From NCBI RefSeq assembly GCF_900460315.1, contig NZ_UHIO01000001.1, positions 837,501 to 901,500 of the forward strand: a stretch of 64,000 nt of DNA, in the 5' to 3' direction. The stretch's first letter is position 1; each line of letters starts with the position of its first letter. The position numbers were made by a program, and so were the translations under genes. Positions 39,359 through 48,400 of this stretch are shown here, piece after piece. The stretch comes from Veillonella criceti. Its GTDB lineage: Bacteria; Bacillota; Negativicutes; Veillonellales; Veillonellaceae. The notes under the pieces were generated by a model that worked only from the letters and a program-made list of their open reading frames with translations, ran no database searches and had not been told where the DNA came from.

Positions 39359-40288
39359 TTAAATTACACGTTTTGCTCCAATATAACGTTCGCCCCAATA
39401 GCCATCATTAATATTAGCTATGGTCACACCACGACTAGACGTAGCACTGATGAATTTACCTTCACCAACATAAATACCAGAATGAGATACGCCTTGTTCA
39501 TAAGTTTGGAAAAATACCAAATCACCAGGTTGCAAATTATGCTTGCTAATTGTTTTACCTACCGTATACTGCTCATCAGCACTCCGCGGTAATGTAATCC
39601 CTGATTTAGCAAATACATAGCGAACATAACCAGAACAATCAAAGCCACTTGGTGTAGTACCGCCAAATACATAAGGCACACCACTATAGCTTTCAGCTTC
39701 TTTCAAAATAGTCCGAACTGACTTTGGTACATTCTCGGTTTTAGTAAAAATAAAATCTGGCTCAATAGGATCTAATAAAATAGACGAATCATGGCCCTTA
39801 TTCTGATTATTTTTACCATTTACCTTCTTCAGTTCTTTAGTCGTTTTATTATCCTTTTTAGATGATTGTTTCTTAGTAGCTTTTGATGACTCTGCTTTTT
39901 TACTATCACTAGTTTTCACAGCATTTGCATTTTTACGACTAGCCGCCATTTCGGCCGCAATTTTTTCATCAGACATACGTCCTAAACTAGCTACCGTCTT
40001 TTCGTTCAATGTCTTCCCCATTAATTTCTTATAAGTAGTCGCATCTAATACACCATTAACAGGTAAGCCATTATCACGTTGATATAAACGAACAGCCCAT
40101 TTAGTGTTCGCATCATATTCGCCATTAAGACGAGCATTATAACCAGCCGCAATCAGTTTCTTCTGAATCGCTGGAATATCGCCACCCTTAGCACCATAAG
40201 TATACCCAGTAGCACTCACTATCCAATGAGATCCTACTACGACTACCATAGCCGCTGCTAAGGCGACTTTTCTTTGAATTGATTTCAT
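39359..40288 (-). CDS. NlpC/P60 peptidase with peptidoglycan-binding domain
   Basis: Secreted cell-wall hydrolase, 309 residues. Signal peptide (1-26), PG_binding_1 domain (about 34-92: DIPAIQKKLIAAGYNARLNGEYDANTKWAVRLYQ), a lysine/serine-rich linker (about 112-170), then the NlpC/P60 domain (about 190-309) with the catalytic cysteine in SGFDCSGYVRYVF and histidine in GVSHSGIYVGEGKF. Likely cuts D-Glu-meso-DAP bonds. Monocistronic with an extended -10 promoter at 40368-40376. Confidence 0.92.
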   Translation of the reverse strand: MKSIQRKVALAAAMVVVVGSHWIVSATGYTYGAKGGDIPAIQKKLIAAGYNARLNGEYDANTKWAVRLYQRDNGLPVNGVLDATTYKKLMGKTLNEKTVASLGRMSDEKIAAEMAASRKNANAVKTSDSKKAESSKATKKQSSKKDNKTTKELKKVNGKNNQNKGHDSSILLDPIEPDFIFTKTENVPKSVRTILKEAESYSGVPYVFGGTTPSGFDCSGYVRYVFAKSGITLPRSADEQYTVGKTISKHNLQPGDLVFFQTYEQGVSHSGIYVGEGKFISATSSRGVTIANINDGYWGERYIGAKRVI

Positions 40289-40367
40289 AATTTCATCCTC
40301 AAACTAATTCTGAGTACAGACCTTACTTAATCAGTTCTGACTCTTATAGTCAAACTGTTCACTCTTT

Positions 40368-40376
40368 ATTATATCA
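40368..40376 (-). promoter_or_regulatory. Extended -10 promoter of the NlpC/P60 gene
   Basis: TGA-TATAAT on the minus strand; the -35 region is poor, as allowed for extended -10 promoters. Leader of about 75 bases. Confidence 0.5.
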
Positions 40377-40415
40377 TAAAATATAGAGTAATGACTATAT
40401 CCTACTAAAAAGCCG

Positions 40416-41360
40416 TTATTGCTTATCTTTGTAATCCTCGCAATTAAAGCTATCACGCACCCAATATAAAGGCCGGTGTTTAACTTCTTCGAATACACGT
40501 CCCACATATTCACCTATAATACCTAAGCCAACAAGTTGTACGCCACCAAGAAAGAATATAGCAACGCCTAAGGTAGCCCAACCGCTCACAGCAGAATCGG
40601 TAAAAAAGTGAACAAATAAAATATGCAAAATCATAATCAAACTAAGTAAACCTGACAAAAGGCCTACATAAAAAGCTGCTCGCAATGGTAATTTAGAAAA
40701 AGCAGCAATTCCATCTAACGCAAAATGTAACATTTTACGCACACTAAATTTAGATTTACCAGCAAAACGAGGGGGCGCTACAAAGTGAATTTCTGCCTGA
40801 TTATAGCCAATGTCACCGACAATACCTCGTAAAAATCGACCATGTTCCCTAAAACGTAATAGTGTATTTAAGGCCTTACGATTCATAAGGCGAAAATCAG
40901 AGCCACCTTCCACAATAGGCACATTAGCCATTTTATTCATTAATTTATAATAATATTTAGACGTAAAAGCTTTTGCCCAACTTGCATCTTCTGTAGAGTC
41001 ACGAATTGTACGAACTACATCATGGCCGTCTTCCCATAAACGAACTAATTCAGGAATTAGCTCTGGTGGATGTTGCATATCACCATCCATAGTAATCACA
41101 GCATCCCCTTTAGCATAGTCAAGACCGCAAGTAAGTGCTAATTGATGACCAAAGTTACGAGCCAATAACAATACTTTAACGGCTTTATCTTCTTCTGCAA
41201 TGTGTTTAAGCATTGTTGCCGAATCATCAGCTGAGCCATCATCTACAAAGATGATTTCCTGTTCATAAGGTAACGTATTTAACACGGCTTTAACAGAACT
41301 ATAAAATTTTTTAATATTTGCCTCTTCATTATATACGGGCACTACTACTGACAATAACAT
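40416..41360 (-). CDS. Family 2 glycosyltransferase (DPM1/GtrB-like, membrane)
   Basis: 314 residues. N-terminal GT-A domain with SVVVPVYNEEANIKKFYSSV, IIFVDDGSADDSATML and VITMDGDMQHPPELIPELV (DxD-type), then two C-terminal membrane helices (about 225-250 and 258-283). Such enzymes load a sugar onto undecaprenyl phosphate for envelope glycan decoration. The ATG at 41360 has GGAGGC upstream; an upstream in-frame ATG overlaps the promoter and is rejected. Confidence 0.88.
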   Translation of the reverse strand: MLLSVVVPVYNEEANIKKFYSSVKAVLNTLPYEQEIIFVDDGSADDSATMLKHIAEEDKAVKVLLLARNFGHQLALTCGLDYAKGDAVITMDGDMQHPPELIPELVRLWEDGHDVVRTIRDSTEDASWAKAFTSKYYYKLMNKMANVPIVEGGSDFRLMNRKALNTLLRFREHGRFLRGIVGDIGYNQAEIHFVAPPRFAGKSKFSVRKMLHFALDGIAAFSKLPLRAAFYVGLLSGLLSLIMILHILFVHFFTDSAVSGWATLGVAIFFLGGVQLVGLGIIGEYVGRVFEEVKHRPLYWVRDSFNCEDYKDKQ

Positions 41361-41391
41361 ATACTGCCTCCGTTTCCTTGATTGCGACTTC

Positions 41392-41420
41392 ATTTTACTA
41401 AATTTTTAAAACTTTGGCAA
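41392..41420 (-). promoter_or_regulatory. Promoter of the GT2 gene
   Basis: Minus strand TTGCCA (41415-41420), 17-base spacer, TAAAAT (41392-41397). It leaves about 25 bases before the start, supporting the shorter start. Confidence 0.6.
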
Positions 41421-41510
41421 ATAAACAGAGCTTAAATAAAATATAAATCAACAGTCCCTACCTGACTAAACACGAACAACTAAAACATTAACAGGAAAAC
41501 CTTAGTGCCT

Positions 41511-41556
41511 AAAAAACAAAAACAGTTGAATGCGACAAAATCAGCACTCAACTGTT
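41511..41556 (-). terminator. Terminator of lepB
   Basis: AACAGTTGA/TCAACTGTT stem with inner TGC/GCA, then TTTGTTTTTT on the minus strand. Confidence 0.85.
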
Positions 41557-41618
41557 TGTATTATTTCCTATAAAATGTACCAAGTGACTCTAAGAACAAC
41601 GATCACTTATATCACAGC

Positions 41619-42215
41619 TTAAAAACTAAGATTATATACGACATGGCCAATTACATTTTTAACAGGCACAGGCCCTATAAAACGACTATCACTAGAGTGA
41701 TTACGATTATCCCCCATCACAAATACATGACCTTCAGGAATGACAACCGGTGCCGTTTGCGTATAATTCATGCTAGGTTCCTTCGTATATGGTTCTTCTA
41801 ACTCTTGGCCATTACGCCATACATGACCATTTTTAAACTCTAAAGTATCGCCAGGTAAACCAATAACACGTTTTACCCATGCATCGTGACGTTCGGCTGA
41901 TTTACTAAATACCGATAAATAATTAGATACTACATCGGTTACATCATCTTGCCAAGTTCGTTCTCGATTAACCCGACTATCAATAATAACTATATCACCA
42001 TAGGTAGGCATATTACCACGTACATGATCCCATTTAGAAACAACTAAGAAATCACCATTATGAAAAGTATCTTCCATAGACTCTCCAGATACACGAGTAA
42101 TTTGCCCGACAAATAAATGAACAACAATGGCTATAGCCAATGCAATAATAATAGCATATAACCACTCGCCTACTTCATGTATGATTTGTTTACCAATTGT
42201 TTTTTCTTCTACCAT
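41619..42215 (-). CDS. lepB: Signal peptidase I
   Basis: 198 residues, one N-terminal membrane helix (about 14-36). The catalytic serine is in RVSGESMEDTF and the lysine in WVKRVIGLPGD; GHVFVMGDNRNHSSDSRFIGPV is box E. Removes signal peptides from exported proteins at the outer face of the inner membrane. Confidence 0.96.
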   Translation of the reverse strand: MVEEKTIGKQIIHEVGEWLYAIIIALAIAIVVHLFVGQITRVSGESMEDTFHNGDFLVVSKWDHVRGNMPTYGDIVIIDSRVNRERTWQDDVTDVVSNYLSVFSKSAERHDAWVKRVIGLPGDTLEFKNGHVWRNGQELEEPYTKEPSMNYTQTAPVVIPEGHVFVMGDNRNHSSDSRFIGPVPVKNVIGHVVYNLSF

Positions 42216-42299
42216 ATAACTTTCTAGCTATTTACTAAATACGCCAATTTGTAAATATATTGCTAGACTCCTTTCTTCAAAGAACCTAATGCTAGATGA

Positions 42300-43175
42300 T
42301 TAATGAATAGTCTTCTTGCCAAACTGCCCACCAAATACATCGTGCACATCGGTAATCGTAATAAACGCATTTTCATCTTGTTCATAGACAATATCTTTCA
42401 TCTTTGTGATTTCCAGACGCGTCACTACTGAGTATAACACTTTTTTAGGTTCTTTTGAATAGCCACCTTCACCGAATAAAACAGTAACGCCACGACCTAG
42501 GCGATGCATCAACACTTCGCGAATTTCATCAGGACTATCTGTAATAATCATAATCCCTTTCGATTCTTCAAGACCGGTAATGGTCATATCCATCATCTTG
42601 TAAGCTACAAAGTACGCAATTAAGGAATACATAGCACTATTCCAGCTATATACAAAGCCCGCAGCCCCTAAAATGAATAAGTTACAAATCATTACAATCT
42701 CACCAACAGAGAATGAACTTTTCTTATCCATAATAATAGCTACGATTTCTACCCCATCAAGGGAGCCACCATTACGAATAATAAGGCCTACCCCGATACC
42801 TAAAATAACACCGCCAAAGATAGACGCCAAGAACGGATCAATATCCGGTGGTGTAATCGTATGCATATATAAAGACATAATTGAAATACATACAACACCA
42901 AATAGTGTAGCTACCGTAAAGCTTCGGCCAATCAACTTATAGCCAACGTACAAAAACGGTAGATTAATCAGTACTAGATAAATACTAAACGAAATACCTG
43001 TTAATTCAGCCGCCATCAAGGCTAAACCAACGACACCACCGTCGATAATACTCTTAGGTACCAAAAGTACATCTAGTCCAAAAGTATATATAGCGGCACC
43101 AATCACAATCCATATATACCGAATTAAAATATCTTTCCAAGTTAATTTTTGTGCTTTTTTATAAGCAGCCATCAT
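42300..43175 (-). CDS. YitT family membrane protein (DUF161/DUF2179)
   Basis: About 291 residues. Five or six hydrophobic helices (about 10-180) are followed by a cytosolic DUF2179 domain (DSPDEIREVLMHRLGRGVTVLFGEGGYS). Function unknown; DUF2179 is suspected to bind a small molecule. The ATG at 43175 has AAAGGGG upstream; a TTG further up overlaps it. Follows the YqgF-like gene and is probably cotranscribed. Confidence 0.88.
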   Translation of the reverse strand: MMAAYKKAQKLTWKDILIRYIWIVIGAAIYTFGLDVLLVPKSIIDGGVVGLALMAAELTGISFSIYLVLINLPFLYVGYKLIGRSFTVATLFGVVCISIMSLYMHTITPPDIDPFLASIFGGVILGIGVGLIIRNGGSLDGVEIVAIIMDKKSSFSVGEIVMICNLFILGAAGFVYSWNSAMYSLIAYFVAYKMMDMTITGLEESKGIMIITDSPDEIREVLMHRLGRGVTVLFGEGGYSKEPKKVLYSVVTRLEITKMKDIVYEQDENAFITITDVHDVFGGQFGKKTIH

Positions 43176-43215
43176 TTGTCCCCTTTCTCTTGTTGTCAAA
43201 CATCCTACATGCTAC

Positions 43216-43692
43216 TTACGCATGTTTATGTAAATTAAAAATATATTGCTCACCAATAATCCAAGCTGTAAAATCATCAACCGGTACTGGTGGATATAAC
43301 ATACCTTTAGGAATGAGTCGCTTTAAACCTTTTGGCCGATGAAATTCAAAATAACGTTTTCGTGCCAGCTCTGTTGTATGAGCTTCCTCAGCCAAATAAG
43401 CTGGTATACCTAACTTGTTGCCCAATGTTTCTATAATATGAAACACATGTTTATGATTGGTCCCATTGCCACAAATCAATTCTACAAGTTGTGCTGCATA
43501 TTGACTACTAACTGCTAATAAATGAGCCTCTAATTCTGCTGTCGGATAAATCGCTTTTTCCACCAAAGCAGCCTCGTCATAAGTCATAATGGCAACGCCA
43601 CTTTTTTCCCGACCAGGATCTACAGCCAACAGCAATCTTTGTATTGGTTTCGACTGAGTATACTCCCTTGGCTGAGTCAATCGCTTACTCAT
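43216..43692 (-). CDS. RNase H-fold YqgF/RuvC-like protein
   Basis: 158 residues. LLAVDPGREKSGVAIM is an RNase H-fold first strand with catalytic aspartate, like RuvX and RuvC. HIIETLGNKLGIPAYLAEEAHTTELARKRYFE follows, with acidic residues near the usual positions, and DDFTAWIIGEQY closes. A second YqgF-like protein besides RuvX at 34326. The long leader before its start ends in a terminator. Confidence 0.7.
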   Translation of the reverse strand: MSKRLTQPREYTQSKPIQRLLLAVDPGREKSGVAIMTYDEAALVEKAIYPTAELEAHLLAVSSQYAAQLVELICGNGTNHKHVFHIIETLGNKLGIPAYLAEEAHTTELARKRYFEFHRPKGLKRLIPKGMLYPPVPVDDFTAWIIGEQYIFNLHKHA

Positions 43693-43723
43693 CGTTGCCC
43701 GCCTCCCATCACACTAAAATTCC

Positions 43724-43846
43724 CATAAAAAATGCTGTCGGTAGCTAAGCTATCGGCAGCATTTAATCTGTTCCGGCATAGTAATCACTGAAAATACTGC
43801 ACTCGCTATAGAGCATCTCCAAACTCTAAAAATGAATATTTTCGAT
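43724..43846 (-). ncRNA. Candidate structured leader/attenuator RNA upstream of the YqgF-like gene
   Basis: Starts after an extended -10 promoter (TGG-TATAAT, 43853-43861) and ends in a very stable terminator, AAATGCTG/CAGCATTT with inner pairs, then TTTTTT (43724-43763). Between them GAAAATA pairs with TATTTTC enclosing an AGAG/CTCT hairpin. Only 31 bases without a promoter separate the terminator from the next gene's start, so that gene appears to depend on read-through. No known riboswitch core was recognised. Confidence 0.45.
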
Positions 43847-43852
43847 ATACTT

Positions 43853-43861
43853 ATTATACCA
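43853..43861 (-). promoter_or_regulatory. Extended -10 promoter of the leader RNA
   Basis: TGG-TATAAT on the minus strand, about 65 bases after the DUF3084 stop codon. No strong -35. Confidence 0.5.
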
Positions 43862-43926
43862 TAAAGTCAACAATACTTAGTTACTAATTTTAATTCTTTC
43901 TATGACTTTTGCGCATAAACAATCAG

Positions 43927-45102
43927 CTATTCTGGACTAATACGCAATTCAATTTGCACTGGTCCAGTTGTATACGTATCCTCTCTAACGACAGCTTCTA
44001 AACGAACTGAACCTACCATACGACTTAATTCTCGAATAGTATCAAACAATTCGTCCCCTGGCATAGACCCTACATCACCACTTAATGGATCTGGTAAAAT
44101 GCCTTGTGTTTTTGCTTGACTATTTACGTCTTTTAAGAAAGATAAAACGGCAAATTGAGCATCATCCCCACCTTGTACCGTCGTCGACCAAATGACATCC
44201 CCCTTATCATACACTTTACGATATGGGTATGCATGAATTTCAGCCAAGGCTGCCTCGCCATAAATAATATTCGCGGCTGCCGTTATACGAATTGTCATTG
44301 GTTCCGATGCATTAGCAACTTGTTTAGCCACTTCTTCCAAATTAGAACGACTCACATAAATAACAGCTCTATTTTCATCAATGCCTAATCGACGTAGAAT
44401 TAAACCATTCGTATCATTTAATACATTCGTAATCGCTTTAGCACTTTCTTCTTCATTAAGGCCCGGACGAATTAAAGCACCACTTAATACTTCACCTACA
44501 CGAAATAATACTGTCCCTTCGCGCACATGTGTAATCCCTTCTTCCAACCGTTTAGTTGTCACTTTTAAATCTTCAATATGAGCTTCTAATTCCTGCTTAG
44601 TGCTTTCTAAGGCCTTCACATCATTAGCAGACTGTGCCAAGCGAGCATCAGCTTGCCGATACGCTTCTTGAACAGAAATCAATTCTTCACTCATAGAATT
44701 ACGAGCAGCTCGAGCTTCTTCTAACTCTTCTTGCGTAGCCTGCACATCTTTACGCATAGTATTTAATGCAATCGTCTTTTCACTAAGCTCTTTTTTACCC
44801 GCTTCTAATTCTTTATTTTTGGCCGCCACATCGCTATTTAACTGATCCATCTCAGCTTGCAACTGTTCCATACCAAATAAAGCCGTACGAACATTTTCAG
44901 AAGCAATCGCTAAAATACCAAGAGTAAAAGCAGAAATAAGTATCCCCGTAATAATGGTCATTATAATCGAAGTATGCTTTGGCCGTAACCCAAAGATAGA
45001 CATACGTTTCTTGCCAATTTTGGTACCTAATTTATCACCAATGAAAGCAATGGCCCCACCCATGATAGCGATAATTAAAATAATATTCAAACCCACTAAC
45101 AT
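43927..45102 (-). CDS. DUF3084 domain protein
   Basis: 391 residues. Two N-terminal membrane helices (about 1-24 and 44-70), then a long coiled coil (about 75-185, rich in E, K, L, A), then a globular domain with EVLSGALIRPGLNEEESAKAI and GDVIWSTTVQGGDDAQFAVL. Unknown function; conserved in Negativicutes and cyanobacteria. Likely tethered to the inner membrane with the coiled coil on one side. Confidence 0.85.
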   Translation of the reverse strand: MLVGLNIILIIAIMGGAIAFIGDKLGTKIGKKRMSIFGLRPKHTSIIMTIITGILISAFTLGILAIASENVRTALFGMEQLQAEMDQLNSDVAAKNKELEAGKKELSEKTIALNTMRKDVQATQEELEEARAARNSMSEELISVQEAYRQADARLAQSANDVKALESTKQELEAHIEDLKVTTKRLEEGITHVREGTVLFRVGEVLSGALIRPGLNEEESAKAITNVLNDTNGLILRRLGIDENRAVIYVSRSNLEEVAKQVANASEPMTIRITAAANIIYGEAALAEIHAYPYRKVYDKGDVIWSTTVQGGDDAQFAVLSFLKDVNSQAKTQGILPDPLSGDVGSMPGDELFDTIRELSRMVGSVRLEAVVREDTYTTGPVQIELRISPE

Positions 45103-45236
45103 ACAAGGCTCACTCCTTTCTCTTACTCATAACTAATATATATAATACGGTACTGCATATATTATGCTTAGTTTCTATTGTACTCTATTTTCAAAAAAAG
45201 AAAAAGTGAATTACTATGAAAAAAGTATTATTTATC

Positions 45237-45274
45237 ACAAAAAGCGACCTTAACTTCACTTGTCAAGGTCGCTA
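45237..45274 (-). terminator. Terminator of the LPS gene block
   Basis: AGCGACCTT/AAGGTCGCT then TTTTTG on the minus strand, 15 bases past the LptF-like stop. Marks the end of the lpxI-to-lptF transcription unit. Confidence 0.85.
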
Positions 45275-45288
45275 ATATCCATATATTC

Positions 45289-46380
45289 TTATTTAGAAAC
45301 TTTCCAATTTAGCCAAAGCCCTGCAATAATACCCAACGTGTCAGGAATAACCGCAGCAACTACTGGTGGCAAAGCACCGCCTTTACCGAGTGCACCAGTA
45401 AAAGTCATAATGCCATAGTACACAAAAATAATCAATACACTAAGGCCAAAACCAATAGAAGAACTAGAGCGTTGCTTCTGTAAGCCTAACGGAGCCCCTA
45501 CTAACGCAAAAACAAAGCTAGCAATAGGAATCGTAAAACGTTGATACATTTCCATTTCCCATTTAGTAGATTTTACATGACTAGCTTTAAGGGCTTTAAT
45601 TTGTGCACGCAATTCCTTAATTGTCATTTCTTCAGGATCTCGCTGTTCCTGTGAAATTTGATCAGGGTCCTTAGCAATTGGTAAGACTTGATCTTTAAAA
45701 CGTAGCGTTCGTTCAATTCCATTACCATCAGCGGCTAAATCATAAATAACACCATCATGCATAACCCAATATGTACCATTCCATGTCGCATTTTCCGCAT
45801 GTTCAATCTGTGTTACATTACCATTGGTAAAAAGCTGAGCTGTCACCCCTGTAATTAATTTGGTGTTAGAATCATATTTTTTAGCATACATAAGAGTGCT
45901 TATCTCATCACCCTCCATGGTTTTTAATACAATATGTTCCTGCGCCGGTGGTTCTGCTTGCTTTTTAATTTCATTCCGAATAATGTTCTGATACGCATGA
46001 TTAGCTGCTGGTACAACATATTCATTAAAAGCAATAGCGCCAATAGAAATGAAGAAAGCAGCAATATATACGGGCATAGCTAATCGTAAAAAACTAAGGC
46101 CACCTGCCCGCATAACAATAATTTCACTAGTCCCACTTAATCGGCCAAAAGCGAGTAAAGAAGCCAACAGTACCGCCATTGGAAATGTAAGTACCACAAT
46201 ACTCGGCAAGGCTAATACAAAGGCCCGTGTAACAGCCCATAAAGAAGCACCATACTCCGTAATATACTGAGCAATCCGGAATAATGTGCCCGTTCCTACG
46301 AAAATACTGGTAAATGCAAAAATCCCAAAAAGAAAGGGGCCAATAAAGCTTTTCAATATATATTTATCTAATATACGCAT
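45289..46380 (-). CDS. lptF: LptF/LptG family LPS export permease
   Basis: 363 residues with six hydrophobic helices in two groups of three (about 12-35, 50-120; 275-355) and a periplasmic domain between, the LptF/G plan. Starts RILDKYILKSFIGPF. Extracts LPS from the inner membrane with LptB and passes it to LptC. Only one LptF/G gene is in this block, while the enzyme normally has two different permease subunits. Confidence 0.9.
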   Translation of the reverse strand: MRILDKYILKSFIGPFLFGIFAFTSIFVGTGTLFRIAQYITEYGASLWAVTRAFVLALPSIVVLTFPMAVLLASLLAFGRLSGTSEIIVMRAGGLSFLRLAMPVYIAAFFISIGAIAFNEYVVPAANHAYQNIIRNEIKKQAEPPAQEHIVLKTMEGDEISTLMYAKKYDSNTKLITGVTAQLFTNGNVTQIEHAENATWNGTYWVMHDGVIYDLAADGNGIERTLRFKDQVLPIAKDPDQISQEQRDPEEMTIKELRAQIKALKASHVKSTKWEMEMYQRFTIPIASFVFALVGAPLGLQKQRSSSSIGFGLSVLIIFVYYGIMTFTGALGKGGALPPVVAAVIPDTLGIIAGLWLNWKVSK

Positions 46381-46398
46381 TCTTATATCACCTAGCCC

Positions 46399-47118
46399 CT
46401 ATAAATTAAAACTATCCCCTAAGTAATGTTTACGAGCAACTGGACTATTAGCAATTTCATCGGCTGAACCTTCTAATAAAATTTTACCATTACTTAAAAT
46501 ATAAGCTCTATCAACAATCCCTAAGGTTTCACGCACATTATGGTCTGTAATAAGAACACCAATGCCTCGCTCTTTTAAATGTCGAATAATCGATTGAATA
46601 TCAGCCACTGCAATAGGATCGACCCCAGCAAATGGTTCATCGAGTAGAATAAAACGTGGTGCTAATGCAATACAACGAGCAATTTCTACACGGCGTCGTT
46701 CACCACCCGATAGTTGCATACCTTGTCGATGTCGAACATGCTCAATATGAAACTCTTGCAGCAAAGCTTCTACAGTCTCTTCAATTTCTTTTTTGCTTTT
46801 TTCTGTTGTTTCAAGCATAGCACGAATATTATCTTCTACCGTTAAGGAGCGAAATACAGAGGCTTCCTGTGGCAAATACCCAATTCCCTGATCAGCTCGT
46901 TTATACATAGGCATATGAGAAATATCTTTGCCACCAATAGTAATGTTACCATTGTTGGGCTTTTCAATTCCTACAATCATATAGAATGTTGTCGTTTTAC
47001 CCGCTCCATTAGGGCCTAATAAGCCGACAACTTCACCTTCTGCTACACGCACACTAACGCCATCTACAACATTACGACCTTTATAGGTTTTTACTAAATC
47101 CTTCGTTTCAATAAACAT
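46399..47118 (-). CDS. lptB: LPS export ABC ATPase LptB
   Basis: 239 residues. Walker [18 protein letters not shown], signature [14 protein letters not shown], Walker [18 protein letters not shown]-loop LITDHN; the FAGVDP segment is typical of LptB. The ATG at 47118 with GGAGT upstream is chosen over the adjacent TTG. Confidence 0.96.
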   Translation of the reverse strand: MFIETKDLVKTYKGRNVVDGVSVRVAEGEVVGLLGPNGAGKTTTFYMIVGIEKPNNGNITIGGKDISHMPMYKRADQGIGYLPQEASVFRSLTVEDNIRAMLETTEKSKKEIEETVEALLQEFHIEHVRHRQGMQLSGGERRRVEIARCIALAPRFILLDEPFAGVDPIAVADIQSIIRHLKERGIGVLITDHNVRETLGIVDRAYILSNGKILLEGSADEIANSPVARKHYLGDSFNL

Positions 47119-47130
47119 CAAGGCTACTCC

Positions 47131-47844
47131 TTACTGTTGTGGCGTAATGACTAAGGTACTGCGACCACCGACAGTTTGTACTGAATTATCTTTCATTTCT
47201 AATTTTAATTCTGGTGCATTAAGCACATTACCATTTTGTACGGCATGAGCATTACCAGTTAAGTAAGCCACTCCGTCATCTTGTCCTGGAGTTTGTGTAT
47301 ACACTGCATTATCAGCGCTAGCATCTAAATTATGTTTAGCACTATGCAATGTTACATTCCCCTGTGCCGTTGCACGAATCTGACCTAACCAACCTTCAAT
47401 ATAATCACCAGTAAGAACAGCATCATCCATAACTAATTTACCATGACCACGGGAAGTACCATATTCAGTCTTAGTATTATATGTCACAATATCGCCAAAA
47501 ACTTGTTTATTTTCTTTTTGTAAGCGTACATTTCCTTTAGCTTCTAACTGTTCATTATTTGTACTATGTAACTCTTGAGCTGACATAGAAGTATCTGTAC
47601 CAATCATACTAATCCCACCTGTCAAGCGAGCTTCTTGTGTCTTAGTATTATACCAGCCTTCTTTACCAGTCATTGTCTTATCTTCATTAATAATCACTAC
47701 ATTGCCTTTAGCTTCTGCTAATCCACTACTACCATTGTATTGTAATACATCAGCGGTAATTGTCATATTGGATGTAGCTGCCCACACTGGTACAGCCAAA
47801 CTAGCCACTAAACTTGTAATAGTCATTACTTTTGACAATTTCAT
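47131..47844 (-). CDS. lptA: LptA/OstA family periplasmic LPS transport protein
   Basis: 237 residues. Signal peptide (about 1-22, ending VWAA), then repeated beta-strand OstA units (ITADVLQYNGSSGLAEAKGNVVIIN, and later DASADNAVYTQTPGQDDGVAYLTGNA). Bridges LPS between inner and outer membranes. Larger than E. coli LptA (185 residues). Start at 47844 has GGGAGGA upstream. Confidence 0.9.
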   Translation of the reverse strand: MKLSKVMTITSLVASLAVPVWAATSNMTITADVLQYNGSSGLAEAKGNVVIINEDKTMTGKEGWYNTKTQEARLTGGISMIGTDTSMSAQELHSTNNEQLEAKGNVRLQKENKQVFGDIVTYNTKTEYGTSRGHGKLVMDDAVLTGDYIEGWLGQIRATAQGNVTLHSAKHNLDASADNAVYTQTPGQDDGVAYLTGNAHAVQNGNVLNAPELKLEMKDNSVQTVGGRSTLVITPQQ

Positions 47845-47860
47845 TCTATGAGTCCTCCCA

Positions 47861-48400
47861 TCACTTTCTAACCAATTTAGCATGTCCGTGAGCTGTTACT
47901 ATATTAAGTACTGTATCAGCTTCTAACTTATCACCAGTTACCGTTGCTTCCTGATTAGTAAAGGTAAATGGAGTTTCTGACGTTAATTTCTTCGTCTTAT
48001 TATCAAAAGCAATTGCTTCTGTAGTTAATTCAACATCAGCACCATTAGTCCCTTTTACACCACCGGCTAATTGAAACTTACTATGATCACCTGTCATATA
48101 GCCCCGTGGTGCTGTAACAACTAATGTCTTCTCGCCATCATAAAAAGTACCCTCCATATTAGTCAGGTATACTTCCTTTGTTTTAGGATTAACCTTAATC
48201 TGTTCAGCAGTTACTGACCAAGCGAGTTTTCCTGCTTGCTCTTCAGTAATGGTAGAGCCTTCAAAACTAACTAAATTCTCTTTTGGCTGTGTAGGATCTT
48301 CTGCTATTTCATCACTACTAATTAAGAAAATCCAAACAAAAACACCAATGAGTAACGCCACAATGGCTACACCTAAGATTGTTTTCTTATTCTTTAGCAT
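47861..48400 (-). CDS. lptC: LptC family LPS transport protein
   Basis: 179 residues. N-terminal membrane anchor (about 7-27), then a periplasmic OstA-like beta-jellyroll (EGSTITEEQAGKLAWSVTAEQIKVNPKTKEVYLTNMEGTFY). Joins the LptBFG complex to LptA. Its start overlaps the lpxL gene by 14 bases. Confidence 0.9.
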   Translation of the reverse strand: MLKNKKTILGVAIVALLIGVFVWIFLISSDEIAEDPTQPKENLVSFEGSTITEEQAGKLAWSVTAEQIKVNPKTKEVYLTNMEGTFYDGEKTLVVTAPRGYMTGDHSKFQLAGGVKGTNGADVELTTEAIAFDNKTKKLTSETPFTFTNQEATVTGDKLEADTVLNIVTAHGHAKLVRK

